A stretch of DNA of 64,000 nucleotides from Farysia itapuensis (lineage: Eukaryota; Basidiomycota; Ustilaginomycetes; Ustilaginales; Ustilaginaceae). Location: contig JALBYC010000025.1 of the NCBI GenBank assembly GCA_023212645.1, positions 109,591 to 173,590 on the forward strand. The letters are read 5' to 3'. Position numbers and translations under genes: made by a program. Shown here in pieces: positions 60,583-64,000 of the stretch (position 1 is its first letter; every line of letters begins with the position of its first letter). Under the pieces are notes generated by a model that was given only the letters and a program-made list of their open reading frames with translations, searched no databases and was not told the origin of the DNA.

Positions 60583-63579
60583 TTAGCTGTTTGATGCGTC
60601 GAGTTCCGATGTTTCCTTTTCGGCGACACCACGTTCGTAGAACCGCCGTGCTTCGTGAAGTCCAAAGCTGATGGCTGCAATAGAGGCAATAAGCAAAACG
60701 TCCTGGAACGCTAGCGCAGTCGTCTGAAAGACACCTTGTAGAGGTGGAAGATACACCATCGCCATCTGCGCTAATAAAGATATGCTGACGGTCAGTCCGA
60801 GCATTCGGTTTGCAGTAAGAGGCGTGTTAAGACCCCTGTTCTGTACCGCAGACACTAGGTCGAGGAACACAAAGCAGGTAAAGGTCATAGTCGAGTCCCT
60901 TTGATCTGCCGTTCGACCTTGACTACCGCCTTCTGCTTCTATATTGACTGGAACCAGCTCGTGCACATAGATGTAGAGCGTGCCAAGTACGACGAGCGAT
61001 GCGCTGAACCCGATCCTGGTCAACAGCCTGGTTGACAGAACTGGTGCGTTTTTAGCCCGGGGCGGGCGCGACATGACACTGTTGCGATCAACAGGATCTA
61101 CTCCCAGAGACTGACTTGGAGGTCCGTCCATGAGGATGTTGATAAAGAGAATCTGCATCGCGTTGAGTGGCAGCTTTAGTCTGAATGCGGTGCTCAGCGT
61201 GATCAGCGTGAGAGCTGCAACGGCTGTCGACAACTGGAATGCAAGAAAGTTTTGTATGTTGTAAAAGATCCCTTTACCCTCCTCTACCGCTGATAGGATG
61301 GTAGCAAAGTTGTCGTCCACCAAGATAACATCAGCAGCCTCTTTCGCTACGTCAGTGCCTCCTTTGCCCATGGAAATGCCAATGTCGGCCATTTTGAGTG
61401 CTGGCGCGTCGTTGACGCCATCTCCAGTCATGGCTACCACGCAGCCGTTCGCCTGGAATGCACGAATGATCGCCATCTTGTGCCGAGGAGTAGTCCTGGC
61501 AAACACAGATACAGAGCCGATACGCTCCTGAAGCTGCCGTTCGCTGAGATTGTCGAGCTGGCGACCGGTCATGACAGCGGATGGCGATGAGGAGAAGAGA
61601 ATGCCGAGCTGACTAGCCATGGCCGTTGCCGTACTCTCTGCATCTCCGGTGATCATGACAACCGAAACACGACCTCGGTTAAGAGCTGCAATAGCTTCTT
61701 TGACGCCAGGTCGAGGTGGATCTTGCATAGCCTGGAGGCCTGCGAATGTCAGCGTCTTGGTGTCCAAGCTCCCTGGGTTGCCTGTTGCAGTTGCTAGTAC
61801 ACGTAGGCCCTTCTTGGCCATGTCTTGAGCTGCATCTGCAACAGTCTTTCGCGCGGCTTCGTCCATCTTTGTCTGTGAGCCGTCGGGTGCAAGCCATGTG
61901 CTGCACTTGTCTAGCACCACCTCATACGCTCCTTTGGTGTAGACAGTCTCTGTTGGGCTTGTCGAGGTGGACAGTATGCCTGTGACAGACATAAACTTGG
62001 ACTCGGAGTCGAATGCGACTTCGGCGCTCTTCTTGAAGTATGGCCGCTTGTCCTCGAGGCCAAATGAGCTTAGTACGTTGACCATGGCCACATCGGTAGC
62101 CTGGCCGACATTACTGCCCTGTTCGTTGCGATGCGAGTTGTTGCACAAGTTGCCGACCAGTAAGCATCGTGAGAGAGCACGACTTTGAGTGTGAGGAAGT
62201 GCACGTGTCAAGTCCAGTTGACCATCCTCGGCGGTAAAGCATCTGACGACAGTCATTTCGTTCGAGGTTAGCGTGCCGGTTTTGTCCGAGCAAATGACCG
62301 ATACCGAGCCCAGAGTCTCCACCGAAGGAAGCTTCTTGACAATCGCTTTGCGATGCGACATACGCAGGACGCCGAGAGCCAGAGTCACTGTCACGACAAT
62401 GGGAAGACCTTCGGGAATAGCAGCAACGGCCAGCGATACACCAATGGTAAACATTTCTAGCCAGGGACGCTGCTGCCAGACCCCCATAAGGCAAATGACG
62501 GCAATTACCGCGAAGCTTACGATACTAAGTTTTTTGGCGAGCTCGTCCATGTTGAGCTGCAGCGGGGTCCGCTTCTCGGTGACTTCATCGACCATGCTGA
62601 AGATCATGCCAAATTCGGTTGCGCCTCCCGTCCCAATTACGACGCCTTTTGCGTGTCCTGATTTGACGAGCGTACCCATAAAGGCGATGTTCTCGCGCTC
62701 GTTGATCGACGTGTGCTCGCTTCTCGCGTCTCCATTGGCCGCAGACGCTTCGTGCTGCGGTCTCGGCACGATTCCAGAGTGCTTCCTGCGAGGCTTGATT
62801 TCACCCGTCAACGTGCTTTCGTCAACTTCGAGAGAGACGCTTTGGCAGATGCGAATATCTGCAGGCACTCGGTCTCCTGTCGAAAAGGTCACTACGTCGC
62901 CAGGTACGAGCTCGTTGGCCAGAACATTGGAGATCGCGCTGTCGCGCAAAAGATGGCAGTAGTGCGGAACGAGCTTGTTGAGCGCTTCGAGAGATTTCTC
63001 GGACTTCTGCTCTTGATAGAAGCCAACGCTGATGACGATGATAATGGCCACTGTGATACTGACGGCATCGTCGATCTGACCAGTGAGCAAGCTGACACCT
63101 GCGCTGCCGAGCAACAGCAAGATGAGAGGCTCTTGAAATTGACCTAGAAACTTGCGCCAAGGCTCCTCGCCTCTTTTCACGGCGAATTCATTGTATCCGC
63201 CAGCATTGGCCCGCGCATCGCGTACTTGCGAGGCGCTCAAGCCGCTTTCTAGAGATGGACACTGAAGAGCCTCGAGGGTTTGTTGCACTGAGAGGTGGGT
63301 GAAGTGAGCAGATGCGGAAGATTTGGTATCTGTGTAGATATCATCAGACTCGGACGCTCTATACGACGCATCTGAGACTTTTGGCTTGTGGCTCCGTGGC
63401 GGTGATGTGGGAGGATAGACTGCCAGCTCTGTAGCTCCGTCGGCGCTCGCTTTGCGCAATGTGGTGCTGAACGCAAACTGGTCGGCCAAAGCTTGCTGCG
63501 ACGGCACCGACGCGGAAGTCGACGCCAAAGGGTCTCCCTCGCCAGCAGGGAGAGGCCGATAGCGATTGTTGCTCGGCAT
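60583..63579 (-). CDS. PMR1: Golgi Ca2+/Mn2+ P-type ATPase, PMR1/SPCA type
   Basis: A 998-residue P2A-type pump with no intron. The N-terminal cytosolic region is about 130 residues. TM4 is VSLAVAAIPEGLPIVVT, the phosphorylation site is CSDKTGTLTSNEM near residue 432, KGAYEVVL and GDGVNDAPALKMADIGISMG form the N/hinge motifs, and TM6 QILFINILMDGPPSQSLGVDP has the Asn-x-x-x-Asp pair of the PMR1 ion site. PMR1/SPCA pumps have one ion site and load the Golgi with Ca2+ and Mn2+. This supports glycosylation and processing of secreted proteins and ion homeostasis. The start MPSNNRYRPL is the first ATG. Confidence 0.95.
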   Translation of the reverse strand: MPSNNRYRPLPAGEGDPLASTSASVPSQQALADQFAFSTTLRKASADGATELAVYPPTSPPRSHKPKVSDASYRASESDDIYTDTKSSASAHFTHLSVQQTLEALQCPSLESGLSASQVRDARANAGGYNEFAVKRGEEPWRKFLGQFQEPLILLLLGSAGVSLLTGQIDDAVSITVAIIIVISVGFYQEQKSEKSLEALNKLVPHYCHLLRDSAISNVLANELVPGDVVTFSTGDRVPADIRICQSVSLEVDESTLTGEIKPRRKHSGIVPRPQHEASAANGDARSEHTSINERENIAFMGTLVKSGHAKGVVIGTGGATEFGMIFSMVDEVTEKRTPLQLNMDELAKKLSIVSFAVIAVICLMGVWQQRPWLEMFTIGVSLAVAAIPEGLPIVVTVTLALGVLRMSHRKAIVKKLPSVETLGSVSVICSDKTGTLTSNEMTVVRCFTAEDGQLDLTRALPHTQSRALSRCLLVGNLCNNSHRNEQGSNVGQATDVAMVNVLSSFGLEDKRPYFKKSAEVAFDSESKFMSVTGILSTSTSPTETVYTKGAYEVVLDKCSTWLAPDGSQTKMDEAARKTVADAAQDMAKKGLRVLATATGNPGSLDTKTLTFAGLQAMQDPPRPGVKEAIAALNRGRVSVVMITGDAESTATAMASQLGILFSSSPSAVMTGRQLDNLSERQLQERIGSVSVFARTTPRHKMAIIRAFQANGCVVAMTGDGVNDAPALKMADIGISMGKGGTDVAKEAADVILVDDNFATILSAVEEGKGIFYNIQNFLAFQLSTAVAALTLITLSTAFRLKLPLNAMQILFINILMDGPPSQSLGVDPVDRNSVMSRPPRAKNAPVLSTRLLTRIGFSASLVVLGTLYIYVHELVPVNIEAEGGSQGRTADQRDSTMTFTCFVFLDLVSAVQNRGLNTPLTANRMLGLTVSISLLAQMAMVYLPPLQGVFQTTALAFQDVLLIASIAAISFGLHEARRFYERGVAEKETSELDASNS

Positions 63580-64000
63580 TGCGACGCAGTCTTGCTGAAT
63601 GCGAGAGCTTACTACGTCGACATGGTGAGCAAGACGTGTGTAACACTTTGCTCAATTTCACGGTGTTGTTCCTGTTTCGGCGAATCTGACATCTCGCACG
63701 GCCGAGACCGCTGTTTTTTGCTTTTTTGGCGGGTGTTGTGTGGGCCGACTTCCGAAGCCAGCAGGTAAAGCTTTCCAAAGGCCGTTCGCATCTCTTCTTC
63801 CTACCGTCACCATCTTGCATCGCCTGACTCAGTCAAGCATTCGCACACACGGCAGCACATTGGTACCACCGCAGGACTCGACGATGTGCGTTTCGCTGCC
63901 TATGCGGGATTCAACCAACAGTGCAAGTGTACTCACCACTGCAAAAAGATGTCCAGCAATACAGGAGTGTACACAGCAGCTATCGCCTGTCTCGCCTGTG
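63580..64000. promoter_or_regulatory. PMR1 upstream region to the window end
   Basis: About 421 bases upstream of the PMR1 start. A run of small ORFs here has no protein-like composition. Any gene beyond 64000 is not visible. Confidence 0.4.

Overview
The window is nuclear DNA from a basidiomycete fungus, most likely a smut or anamorphic yeast of the Ustilaginales. The evidence is gene-dense DNA with few introns, all short (about 52 to 88 bases, GT...AG), moderately high GC, and a set of proteins close to the Ustilago type. These include an Adr1-type PKA catalytic subunit, a class III G-alpha of the Gpa3 type, Ser/Gln-rich regulators and a Spa2. I count 37 protein genes. I see no rRNA, no convincing tRNA, no CRISPR and no transposon. 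There is one assembly gap of 10 N at 20279-20288, inside poly-C tracts.

Layout. 1-16.6 kb: the end of an ER FKBP, PKA catalytic subunit (adr1), a Vps68/TMEM50 protein, a ketopantoate reductase-like enzyme, GGPP synthase, RPB8, glycogen branching enzyme, G-alpha (gpa3-like), a WDR59/Mtc5-like TORC1 regulator, the G-patch protein PXR1 and a small membrane protein. 16.8-26.5 kb: a type I membrane protein, a mitochondrial carrier, the poly-C/gap region and a large DH-BAR-SH3 RhoGEF. 27.4-38.5 kb: an inositol-type MFS transporter, a TatD nuclease, a choline-sulfatase-like enzyme, two zinc alcohol dehydrogenases, a peroxisomal alpha/beta hydrolase and a FAR-17a/AIG1 membrane protein. 38.7-44.3 kb: a run of small catabolic enzymes (formamidase, Ldh_2-type dehydrogenase, FAH-family hydrolase, SDR, FMN split-barrel protein). 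44.8-64 kb: Spa2, an Rpn4-like C2H2 factor, Spt7, an unusual FAD oxidoreductase, an L-type lectin cargo receptor, Med17 and the Golgi Ca/Mn ATPase PMR1.

Themes. Two core parts of cAMP signalling (G-alpha and PKA) lie within 10 kb. Polarity is represented by the DH-BAR Cdc42-type GEF and Spa2. Transcription is represented by RPB8, Spt7, Med17 and an Rpn4-like factor. Most genes are ordinary housekeeping genes. The main oddities are: long Ser-rich insertions inside two otherwise conserved folds (the DH domain and an FAD-binding domain); a RhoGEF reading frame about 200 codons longer at its 5' end than its first potential start would suggest, with no ATG there; a WDR59-like protein with no visible RING finger; and the 38.7-44.3 kb catabolic cluster with GATA sites upstream of the formamidase. 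I did not find a clearly new type of biological system.
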